Shown here piece by piece: positions 8,949 to 16,605 of a stretch of DNA of 64,000 nt. Positions within the stretch are counted from its first letter, which is position 1. The number at the start of each line of letters is the position of its first letter. This DNA is from Hymenobacter rubidus (lineage in GTDB: Bacteria; Bacteroidota; Bacteroidia; Cytophagales; Hymenobacteraceae): contig NZ_JAERQF010000001.1 of NCBI RefSeq assembly GCF_016734815.1, positions 1 to 64,000 of the forward strand, written 5' to 3'. The translations under genes were made by a program, and so were the position numbers. The notes under the pieces are model-generated. The model did not search any database. It was not told the origin of the DNA and saw only the letters and a list, made by a program, of their open reading frames with translations.

Positions 8949-11069
8949 ATGAGAACTATCCTGTTGGCAGCAGCGCTAGTGATGGGCGAATTTGGCGCCT
9001 CGGCCCAAACCACCGCGCCCGTCCACGCCCGCCTCGATAAAGTCGACCTAACCTTTGCCCTTGGCCCCGATGGCCACCCGACCTACGCCGTGGCCTACGG
9101 CGCCAAAACGGTCGTCGAGCCGTCCCGGCTGGGTTTGGCTTTTGCCGATGGCCGGGGCTTTGACGGACCGTTGGTGCTGGTGGGCAGCGAAACCCAAGAC
9201 GTGGACGAGAGCTGGCAGCCGGTGTGGGGCGAGGTCAAAACCATTCGCAACCACTACCAGCAGCTCACGGTGCACCTGCGCCAGCCAGCGGCCAACGGCC
9301 GGCGGCTGGACGTGGTGTTTCGCGTATTCGCCGACGGCGTGGGCTTTCGCTACGAAGTGCCGGCGCAGCCCGGCCTGGCCTACTTCACGGTGCAGGACGA
9401 GCACACCGAGTTCAACCTGCCCGCCAACCACAAAGCCTTCTGGATTCCGGGCGACTACGACTCCAACGAATACGCCTACACCACCAGCCGCGTGAGCGAG
9501 GTGAACACCACGCCCATTGCGGCCATTCAGCAGAAAGCGCCCGCCACTCGGGTGCAGACGCCGCTGATGCTGAAGTCGGACGACGGGCTGTACATCAACC
9601 TTCACGAAGCGGCGCTGGTGAACTACCCCGCCATGTTCCTGAACGTGAATACGCATACCTTCTGCCTCACCAGCCAACTCGTGCCCGACGCCACCGGCAC
9701 GGGGGCCAAGGCGTATTTGCAGGCGCCGGAGCACACGCCCTGGCGTACTATCGTGGTGGCCGACAACGCCCCGGCCGTGCTGGCCAGCAAGCTTATCCTG
9801 AACTTGAACGAGCCCAGCAAGCTGCCCGACACCGGCTGGATTCATCCGCAGAAATTTGTGGGCGTATGGTGGGAGATGCACGTCAACCGCGCCAGCTGGA
9901 ACTACGCCGACACCAGCAACCTCAAGCTGGCCGGCACCAACTGGAACGCCTTGAAAAACAACGGCCACCACGGCGCCAACACCGCCAACGTAAAACGCTA
10001 CATCGACTTTGCCGCTGCGCACCACATCCCCGGCGTGTTGGTGGAGGGCTGGAACGTGGGCTGGGAAGACTGGGCCAATAACTGGAAGGAAGAAGTCTTC
10101 GACTTCGTGACGCCCTATCCCGATTTTGACGTGGACGAGCTGCAGCGCTACGCCGCCGGCAAGGGCGTGAAAGTCATCATGCACCACGAAACCAGCGCCT
10201 CCGTCACCAACTACGAGCGGCGCCAGGATGCCGCCTACCGCTTCATGCGCGACCACGGCTACGACGCGGTGAAAACCGGCTACGTGGGCCGCATCATTCC
10301 GCGCGGCGAGCACCACGACGGCCAGTGGATGGTGAACCACTACGTGCACACGGCCCAGCTCACGGCCGCCAGCCACATCATGGTCGACATGCACGAGGCC
10401 GTGCGCCCCACCGGCCTGCACCGCACCTACCCCAACTGGCTGGCCAACGAAGCCGCCCGCGGCAACGAGTTCAACGCCTGGAGCAGTGGCAACCCGCCCG
10501 AGCACGAAACCATTCTGCCCTTCACCCGCCTCATGGGCGGCCCCATGGACTACACGCCCGGCATCTTCCAAATCAAGCTCGACGACTGGAACCCGGCCCG
10601 CAACCAGGGCAAGCAGGTGCACACCACCCTGGCCAAGCAACTGGCGCTGTACGTGACCATGTACTCGCCCCTGCAAATGGCCGCCGACCTGCCCGAGGCC
10701 TACAACCAGCACCTTGATGCTTTCCAGTTCATTGAGGATGTGCCCGTGGACTGGGACGACACGCGCATTCTGGCGGCCGAGCCTGGCGACTACCTCACCA
10801 CCGTGCGCAAAGCCAAAGGCAAAGACGAGTGGTACCTTGGCAGCATCACCGACGAAAATTCCCGCCAACAACCTGTTAGCTTGAATTTTTTAACGCCGGG
10901 CCAGCGTTACGAGGCCACCATTTACGCCGACGGCAAAGGCGCCGACTGGCTGAAAAACCCGATGGCCTACCGCATAACCAGGCAGGTGGTTGACAGCCGC
11001 TCTTCCCTCACCCTGCAGCTGGCCCCTGGCGGCGGAGCAGCCGTGAGCTTCAAACCGGTTATTAAATAA
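8949..11069 (+). CDS. GH97 family alpha-glucosidase (SusB-like)
   Basis: A 706-residue exported glycoside hydrolase of family 97, named for Bacteroides SusB, which releases glucose from the non-reducing ends of maltooligosaccharides in the periplasm. I prefer the ATG at 8949, giving signal peptide MRTILLAAALVMGEFGASAQ; a TTG six bases upstream is the alternative. Typical GH97 features are the N-terminal beta-sandwich, the barrel segment GVWWEMH, HHETSASVTNYE and DMHEAVRPTGLHRTYPNW, and RGNEFNAWS. These contain the Glu residues that bind calcium and act in catalysis in SusB. Inverting versus retaining subtype cannot be settled by eye. It sits in an operon between two GH13 amylases, a textbook pairing for starch use. 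Confidence 0.94.
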   Translation: MRTILLAAALVMGEFGASAQTTAPVHARLDKVDLTFALGPDGHPTYAVAYGAKTVVEPSRLGLAFADGRGFDGPLVLVGSETQDVDESWQPVWGEVKTIRNHYQQLTVHLRQPAANGRRLDVVFRVFADGVGFRYEVPAQPGLAYFTVQDEHTEFNLPANHKAFWIPGDYDSNEYAYTTSRVSEVNTTPIAAIQQKAPATRVQTPLMLKSDDGLYINLHEAALVNYPAMFLNVNTHTFCLTSQLVPDATGTGAKAYLQAPEHTPWRTIVVADNAPAVLASKLILNLNEPSKLPDTGWIHPQKFVGVWWEMHVNRASWNYADTSNLKLAGTNWNALKNNGHHGANTANVKRYIDFAAAHHIPGVLVEGWNVGWEDWANNWKEEVFDFVTPYPDFDVDELQRYAAGKGVKVIMHHETSASVTNYERRQDAAYRFMRDHGYDAVKTGYVGRIIPRGEHHDGQWMVNHYVHTAQLTAASHIMVDMHEAVRPTGLHRTYPNWLANEAARGNEFNAWSSGNPPEHETILPFTRLMGGPMDYTPGIFQIKLDDWNPARNQGKQVHTTLAKQLALYVTMYSPLQMAADLPEAYNQHLDAFQFIEDVPVDWDDTRILAAEPGDYLTTVRKAKGKDEWYLGSITDENSRQQPVSLNFLTPGQRYEATIYADGKGADWLKNPMAYRITRQVVDSRSSLTLQLAPGGGAAVSFKPVIK

Positions 11070-11138
11070 CCCCTGCCAGGGCCAACCCTTACTTTGCATT
11101 TTAATTCCGGTTTTCACTTGCATTATACCCTTTACCCC

Positions 11139-12554
11139 ATGCTGTCTAGCAGAATTACCTTGAAGAATATCCTGGTTGTGGTGTTGTCGCTTGGCCTGCT
11201 GGCGGGCTGCAAAGACAGCTCGTCCGACGCGCCGGCTCCGTATGTTCCTCCCGTTATTCCTTCCACTGCTACCCCCCCGCAATACGGCACGCCTTTTACC
11301 GGAGTGCCCAACCGGGAAGACGCGGTGATTTACCAGGTGAACATGCGGGCTTTCAGCCAGGCCGGCAACTTCGCGGGCGTCACGGCCCGGCTCGATTCCA
11401 TCAAGGCCATTGGGGCGAATGTGCTGTACCTCATGCCTATTTACCCGGTGGGCACCGACAGCAAATCGGTGAATTCGCCCTATGCCGTGAAGGACTACCG
11501 CGCCGTGGGCTCCGAGTTTGGGACCCTGACCGACCTGCGCACCCTGGTAGACGCCGCCCACGCCCGCGGGCTGGCCGTGATGCTGGACTGGGTGGCCAAC
11601 CACACCAGCTGGGACAATGGCTGGATTACGACCCATCCGGACTGGTACGTGCACAACACGGCCGGGGCGATTACGCCGGTTTCGAACAACGGCACCACCT
11701 ACAACGACGTGGCCCAGCTCGATTTCAACAACGCTTATATGCGGGCCGAAATGATTTCGGCGATAAAGTCGTGGGTATTCACGGCCAACGTCGACGGCTT
11801 CCGTTGCGACTACGCCGACTACCAGCCGAATGACTTTTGGAAGCAAGTCACCGATACCCTGCGCACCGTGAAGACGCACAAGCTGCTGCTGCTGGCCGAA
11901 GGCAACCGCAGCGCCAATTTCACCTCGGGCTTCGACTACAACTTTGGCTTCAGCTTCTACGGCGGCCTCAAGAACGTGTACCGCAGCGGGTATTCGGCCG
12001 TCACCTTCGATGCCCTGAACACCAGCGAGTACACCGGCGCTACGGGCACGCAGCAAGTGGTGCGCTACACCACCAACCACGACGTAAACGGCTCCGATGG
12101 CACGCCCTTTTCGCTGTTCTACGGCAACGCCGGCGCCATGTCGGCCTTCGTCATTGCCTCCTGCTATAAAGGGGTTCCCTTCGTGTACAACGGCCAGGAA
12201 GCGGGCATGACAACTGCCATCCCGTTCCCGTTCACCTCCGTGAAAGTGCAGTGGGGCGCCCACCCCGACGTGACGCGCGCCTACAAGCAGCTGCTGGCCG
12301 TGCGGGCCGCCAGCCCGGCCCTGCGCTCGGGCACGCCCACGCCCTACAGCTCGACCAACGTGTGCGCCTTCACCAAAACGTCCGGGACGGACCAGGCTTT
12401 TGTCATGGTCAATGTGCGCAATACTGCCACCACCTATTCCGTGCCGGCTGCCCTCGTCGGCACCACTTGGACCGATGCGCTGCAAGGCGGCACGGTGGTA
12501 CTCAGCGCCTCCGTTTCGCTGCCGGCCTACGGCTACCTGGTGCTGAAAAAGTAA
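11139..12554 (+). CDS. GH13 alpha-amylase family lipoprotein
   Basis: A second GH13 enzyme, 471 residues from the ATG at 11139. The signal peptide ends in lipobox LLAGC (Cys24), so it is predicted to be lipid-anchored, followed by a Ser/Pro/Ala-rich tether. Catalytic regions match its upstream paralogue: DWVANHTS, DGFRCDYAD, LAEGN and TNHDVN. Region III ends in Asn here where the paralogue has Asp. The two amylases probably arose by duplication around the GH97 gene; the lipoprotein form suggests different placement, perhaps on the cell surface. It lies 69 bp after the GH97 stop, with a TACTTTG-like box in the gap, so it may also have its own promoter. Confidence 0.92.
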   Translation: MLSSRITLKNILVVVLSLGLLAGCKDSSSDAPAPYVPPVIPSTATPPQYGTPFTGVPNREDAVIYQVNMRAFSQAGNFAGVTARLDSIKAIGANVLYLMPIYPVGTDSKSVNSPYAVKDYRAVGSEFGTLTDLRTLVDAAHARGLAVMLDWVANHTSWDNGWITTHPDWYVHNTAGAITPVSNNGTTYNDVAQLDFNNAYMRAEMISAIKSWVFTANVDGFRCDYADYQPNDFWKQVTDTLRTVKTHKLLLLAEGNRSANFTSGFDYNFGFSFYGGLKNVYRSGYSAVTFDALNTSEYTGATGTQQVVRYTTNHDVNGSDGTPFSLFYGNAGAMSAFVIASCYKGVPFVYNGQEAGMTTAIPFPFTSVKVQWGAHPDVTRAYKQLLAVRAASPALRSGTPTPYSSTNVCAFTKTSGTDQAFVMVNVRNTATTYSVPAALVGTTWTDALQGGTVVLSASVSLPAYGYLVLKK

Positions 12555-12579
12555 CGGCCCGTCGGGTTGCCTCTGCACA

Positions 12580-13080
12580 GCGGTGCTGCCTGCCGTATTC
12601 GGAGAGCATTCTTTTGTACAGGGCTTGGAACACGGTGCGGAAGTGCTTCGGGTCCTGCATGCCCATCTGGCAGGCCATGTCCGACACCCGCCGGCCAACT
12701 GCCCGGTAGTGCTTTTGATGCGCCGGCAGAGAAGCGTCTGGCTCTTTCCAGAATGAGCTTGTCGGCCTCCGGAATAATGACTTCGGTGGGCTCGCGCAAC
12801 AGGTGGCGCAGGTAAAACTCGCGCAGCTTGCCCCGGTTGCGCAGAATGGCTATCACCTTTACCCGGAGTATTTGGGGATGAAGGGCTTATTGACGTAGTC
12901 GTCGGCGCCGGTTTGAAGGCCTTTTACTTCGTGCGGAGCGGCTTGGTCTTGGGTCACGACTTCGGCGTTGCTGGGATGCAGGCCATCGTTCACGGTCAGT
13001 TCGTTGAGCACATTCTGTGCCCCAGCGCAGAGGCCTGCCACCTCCGCGAGCAGAAAGATGAATCCAAACAACCGCCTCAT
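12580..13080 (-). pseudogene. Collapsed hybrid two-component regulator (HTCS, SusR-like) remnant
   Basis: Pieces of one protein family lie in the correct order on the minus strand but in different frames. From 13080 an ATG opens a signal peptide (MRRLFGFIFLLAEVAGLCAG) followed by LTVNDGLHPSN and VTQDQ, the typical start of an HTCS periplasmic sensor. The frame then jumps straight to KGLQTGADDYVNKPF, the end of a response-regulator receiver domain. After a frameshift near 12858 comes the linker ILRNRGKLREFYLRHLL ... ADKLILERA. After a second gap comes an AraC-type DNA-binding end, VSDMACQMGMQDPKHFRTVF ... LSEYGRQ, finishing near 12580. The propeller, kinase and most of the receiver are missing. 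It is not functional as read, and was probably the regulator of the surrounding glycosidase island. Confidence 0.75.
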
Positions 13081-13109
13081 GCGTTCCGCTGAGTAAGTAG
13101 CCACATTTT

Positions 13110-13220
13110 TCAGCCATCCTCAAAATCGGTCCTCTTAATTCCGGCGAGTTCACAGAGCTGCTGCTTTGGCAGGGCCGGGAACAGTTGGCAGGTGGCGATG
13201 AGGGCAGCGATTTCGACCAT
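13110..13220 (-). pseudogene. Possible N-terminal fragment of a Crp/Fnr-type regulator
   Basis: A 36-residue frame starts with ATG and reads LIATCQLFPALPKQQLCELA, which resembles the opening helix of cyclic-nucleotide-binding (Crp/Fnr) domains. It stops before any of the beta-roll. It lies directly behind the collapsed HTCS gene, so this whole stretch may be decayed regulatory DNA. The match is short and could be chance. Confidence 0.25.
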
Positions 13221-13336
13221 CCTACCGAACCATCCGGCAAAATTTGATTTCACCCCAAAGCCAGCCGCAAAGGCATTTTTACCGATTACCTCCTGCTTTT
13301 ATATCTATTTCCCCGCTCTTTGGCTGGCCCATGTGA

Positions 13337-13344
13337 TAGTTTTG
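13337..13344 (+). promoter_or_regulatory. Putative -7 promoter box (TAGTTTTG)
   Basis: An exact TAnnTTTG match about 100 nt upstream of the first GH53 gene. A TTTG lies at 13319-13322, but the gap of 14 nt is shorter than usual for a -33 box. It is a plausible start for the GH53-GH53 unit. Confidence 0.35.
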
Positions 13345-13444
13345 TGCTCTTGTCTGCCGAGAAAATGGCTGGCTATCGGCTGGCTGCTGCCGGGCATCTA
13401 CCGGGTTTCTTGCCTACTCGTTTCTCATCTCATCCCACCCAACA

Positions 13445-14554
13445 ATGAAGAAACCCTTCTCTCTGGCCGCTGTTCGGGCGGCGCTCTTTTTCGGCGTCGC
13501 CTTTTGCCTGGCCTTGGTTTCCCCGTTGGCCGCCACGGCGCAGGCCTTTGCCAAAGGGGCCGATGTGGGCTGGCTCCAGCAGATGGAGGCCACCGGCTAC
13601 GTTTTCTACAACGACCAGGGCGTGGCCCAGGATTGTTTCCAGATTCTCAAAGCCAAGGGTATCAACTCCATCCGCCTGCGCGTGTTCGTCAATCCTTCCG
13701 ACGACAAGGCCAGCGGCCATTGCAGCCCCGCCGAAGTGACGGCCATGGCCAAGCGGGCCACCGCCCTGGGCTTTCGGGTGATGATTGACTTTCACTACAG
13801 CGACACCTGGGCCGACCCCGGCAAACAAGCCAAGCCCGCCGCCTGGGCCAGCCACCCGTTTCCGCAGCTGCTGACCGATGTGTACGACCACACCTTCGGC
13901 ACGATGACCCTGCTGAAGGCGGCCGGCGTGACGCCCGAATGGGTGCAGGTGGGCAACGAAATTCCCGGCGGCATGCTCTGGCCCGACGGCAGCACCAAGA
14001 ATTTTCCGCAGCTTACCCAGCTCATCAACAAGGGCTACGAGGCCATCAAGGCCGTCAGCCCTTCCTCTAAAGTGGTGGTGCACCTGGACCGGGGCAACAA
14101 CGGCGGACTGTACCGGTGGTTTTTCGACAACCTCACCCAGAACGGCGGCCGGTTCGATGTGATTGGCATGTCGTATTACCCGTACTGGCTGAAACAGAAT
14201 TACAAAGAATCCATTGACAGCCTCCGGGCCAACCTCAAGGGCATGGCGACCCGCTATGGCAAAGAGGTGATAGTGGCCGAAGTGGGCGGCGAGGACACCG
14301 CCGTGCAGGACACCTACGCCATGCTGGTGGCCGTGCAGCAGGCCGTGCGCGCCGTGCCCGGCGGCAAGGGGCTGGGCGTATTCTATTGGGAGCCCGAAGG
14401 TGCGAAAAGCTGGAGCCACTACGCCCTAAGCGCTTGGGGTGCCGACGGCAAGCCCACGGCCGCCCTGAATGCCTTTCTGGACGAGCCCGCGCCAAAGGCT
14501 GCGCCTAAACGAGCACCCAAACCTACTTCTAAACCCAGGAACAAGGCCAAGTAA
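13445..14554 (+). CDS. GH53 arabinogalactan endo-beta-1,4-galactanase
   Basis: A 369-residue secreted galactanase that cuts beta-1,4-galactan (pectic side chains). A signal peptide (about 1-33, ending ATAQA) precedes a single GH53 TIM barrel. Family marks include FAKGADVGWLQQME, NSIRLRVFVNP, MIDFHYSDTWADP, the acid/base Glu in WVQVGNE, GMSYYPYW, and the nucleophile Glu in VIVAEVGG followed by YWEPEG. The C-terminus is a short Pro/Lys/Ala-rich tail instead of a sorting domain, so it is probably periplasmic or released, unlike its downstream twin. It is 18 bp upstream of the second GH53 gene, in a likely operon. Confidence 0.93.
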   Translation: MKKPFSLAAVRAALFFGVAFCLALVSPLAATAQAFAKGADVGWLQQMEATGYVFYNDQGVAQDCFQILKAKGINSIRLRVFVNPSDDKASGHCSPAEVTAMAKRATALGFRVMIDFHYSDTWADPGKQAKPAAWASHPFPQLLTDVYDHTFGTMTLLKAAGVTPEWVQVGNEIPGGMLWPDGSTKNFPQLTQLINKGYEAIKAVSPSSKVVVHLDRGNNGGLYRWFFDNLTQNGGRFDVIGMSYYPYWLKQNYKESIDSLRANLKGMATRYGKEVIVAEVGGEDTAVQDTYAMLVAVQQAVRAVPGGKGLGVFYWEPEGAKSWSHYALSAWGADGKPTAALNAFLDEPAPKAAPKRAPKPTSKPRNKAK

Positions 14555-14572
14555 CTAGTTGCCGTTAAAGCT

Positions 14573-16318
14573 ATGAAAAACAAACTTCTACTTTTGTTAC
14601 TGGTGGCCGCTCTGGCAGCTTTTAGTAGCCGTGTGCTGGCGCAGCCCGGCACGTTTGCCAAAGGCGCCGACATCAGTTGGCTGACGCAGATGGAAGCCTC
14701 GGGCCGGGTGTTCTACAACGCGGCCGGGGTGCAGCAGGACTTGCTGCAAATCCTGCACGACTACGACATGAACACCGTCCGGCTGCGGGTGTGGGTGAAC
14801 CCGACCGGCGGCTGGAACGGCAAAAACGACGTCATCGCCAAAGCCATTCGGGCGCGAAACCGGGGCTTTCGGCTGCTGATTGACTTTCACTACAGCGACA
14901 GCTGGGCCGACCCTGCCCAGCAGAACAAGCCCGCTGCCTGGGCCGGCCTCACCTTCGCGCAGTTGAAGCAAGCGCTCTACAACCACACCTACGACGTACT
15001 GGACTCGCTGAAAGACAACAACATTGTGCCGGAATGGGTGCAGGTAGGCAACGAAACCAACGACGGCATGCTCTGGCCCGATGGCCGCCGCAGCACCAAC
15101 CCGCAAAACTTTGCCCAGCTCATTGACCAGGGCTACGCGGCCGTGAAGGCCGTGAACCCTAGCAGCAAGGTCGTCGTGCACATTTCCAACGGGTACAACA
15201 ACAGCTACTTCCGCAATGTATTCGACGGCCTGGCCGTGAACGGGGCGCGGTACGATGTCATCGGCATGTCGCTCTACCCCACCACGGCCAACTGGCCCAC
15301 CCTCACGGCCCAGTGCCAGGCCAACATGAACGACCTGGTGAGCCGCTACCCCGGCAAAGAGGTGATGGTAGTAGAAACCGGCATGCCGGCCAACGCGCCC
15401 ATTCCCACCCGCCAAATGCTACTCGACCTCATGGCCAAAACCCGCGCCGTGCCCGGCAACAAAGGCTTGGGCGTGATGTACTGGGAGCCCGAAGCCTACA
15501 ACTGGATGGGCTATGGCCTGGGCGCCTGGGCAAGCAACGGCCAACCCACCGTGGCCATGGATGCCTTTCGGAATACGCCGCCTTCCGACGGGCTGGTGTA
15601 CAACCCCGGCTTCGAGTACACGGCCCCCACCCAAACGCCGCTGGGCTGGAGCACCGCCTCCGGCACCGGCGACGCCGATGCCGACCTCACCCAGTACTAT
15701 GGTCAGGCCAGCCTCTTCCAGCTCGCGCACCAGAAAGCCACGGCCTACCAGGTGCGCACCTACCAGTTGCTTGGCAACGTACCGAACGGCACTTACACCC
15801 TGCGCGCCTGGGCCCAGAGCACGGGCGGCCAGAACGTGTGCCAACTCTACGCCAACGGCTTCGGCGGCCCGGAGCTGAATGCCAACATCACCAACACCAA
15901 CGGCAGTTGGGTGCGGGTGGTGGTCAACAACATCACCGTCACGAACGGGCAGTGCGAAATCGGGCTGCGCTCAGATGCCCACGTCGGCGAAACTGCCAGC
16001 CTCGACGACGTGGAGTTTGTGTCGAACCAAGCCACGGCTACCCGCGCCGGTACGGCCAGCGCGCTTGAGGCCCAGCTATTCCCCAACCCTGCCAGTCACC
16101 AATGCACCGTCAGCTACACGCTGACCAAGCCCGAAACGGTGCAGCTTTCCCTACACAGCCTGACGGGCCAGCAAGTACTGGCCCTGCCCGCACAGCCACA
16201 GGCCGTCGGCCCGCACACGATGGTGCTTGAGCTTGGCAACGCCTTGGCGCCGGGGGTCTACTTATTGTACATCAGCCACGGCGGGCAGCGCGATATACGG
16301 AGGCTGCTCACCTATTGA
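14573..16318 (+). CDS. GH53 endo-galactanase with carbohydrate-binding-like module and T9SS sorting domain
   Basis: A 581-residue paralogue of the preceding galactanase with extra C-terminal domains. The signal peptide is at 1-23 and the GH53 barrel at about 24-345 (MIDFHYSDSWADP; WVQVGNETNDGM acid/base; VMVVETGMP nucleophile; YWEPEAYNW). A beta-sandwich module at about 345-485 starts with NPGFEYTAPTQTPLGW and resembles CBM-type carbohydrate-binding domains. A T9SS type A sorting domain follows at about 500-581 (LFPNPASHQCTVSY ... GVYLLYISHGG). It is predicted to be exported across the outer membrane and anchored or released at the surface to attack polymeric galactan first, with the upstream enzyme acting deeper in the envelope. 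Confidence 0.93.
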   Translation: MKNKLLLLLLVAALAAFSSRVLAQPGTFAKGADISWLTQMEASGRVFYNAAGVQQDLLQILHDYDMNTVRLRVWVNPTGGWNGKNDVIAKAIRARNRGFRLLIDFHYSDSWADPAQQNKPAAWAGLTFAQLKQALYNHTYDVLDSLKDNNIVPEWVQVGNETNDGMLWPDGRRSTNPQNFAQLIDQGYAAVKAVNPSSKVVVHISNGYNNSYFRNVFDGLAVNGARYDVIGMSLYPTTANWPTLTAQCQANMNDLVSRYPGKEVMVVETGMPANAPIPTRQMLLDLMAKTRAVPGNKGLGVMYWEPEAYNWMGYGLGAWASNGQPTVAMDAFRNTPPSDGLVYNPGFEYTAPTQTPLGWSTASGTGDADADLTQYYGQASLFQLAHQKATAYQVRTYQLLGNVPNGTYTLRAWAQSTGGQNVCQLYANGFGGPELNANITNTNGSWVRVVVNNITVTNGQCEIGLRSDAHVGETASLDDVEFVSNQATATRAGTASALEAQLFPNPASHQCTVSYTLTKPETVQLSLHSLTGQQVLALPAQPQAVGPHTMVLELGNALAPGVYLLYISHGGQRDIRRLLTY

Positions 16319-16333
16319 CATTCCGCCCTGGAA

Positions 16334-16395
16334 GTAGCGCGGACTTTGTAGTTCCCGTCCCCGTAGTGTTCGGGTATTGTTCAAGCCCGCGCTAC
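16334..16395. repeat. Palindromic repeat, GTAGCGCG family (diverged copy)
   Basis: An imperfect inverted repeat opening with GTAGCGCGGACTTTGTAGTT and closing with GCCCGCGCTAC, in the gap between GH53 and GH2. The termini match copies at 31914, 52595 and 56504. The inner arms have diverged. Confidence 0.6.
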
Positions 16396-16605
16396 AGCCC
16401 CAGCGCCAGGCAGTTGGTCGCTCTAGCCGGTCATGCCGAGCGCAGGCCGTTTGGCGCGCTCGGCAGCCAATGAAGTGCAAGCCGGTAATCGGCAAGTTAC
16501 TTTGGGCCATTGGGCCGCCTGCGCTTACCTGGTGAAGCGGCAGATTAGCGGCCAGCTGACCAATCGCAAAATCGTAGTTGAGTAAAAAATTAGTTAAACA
16601 AACGG

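Noticed and set aside
9048..10871. Long open frame of about 600 residues antisense to the GH97 gene
   Set aside because: Its translation is rich in His, Val and Gly repeats with no domain character, and the opposite strand encodes a clear GH97 enzyme. It is a shadow frame produced by GC-rich codon use. The same applies to long antisense frames over the GH13, GH53 and MutS genes.
12533..12856. A 107-residue minus-strand frame read as an intact gene
   Set aside because: Only its first third resembles a receiver-to-HTH linker; the rest is out of frame with the AraC-like end. It is a fragment of the HTCS pseudogene.
13192..13788. A 198-residue + strand frame overlapping the start of the first GH53 gene
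   Set aside because: It is out of frame with GH53 over more than half its length and has no motifs.
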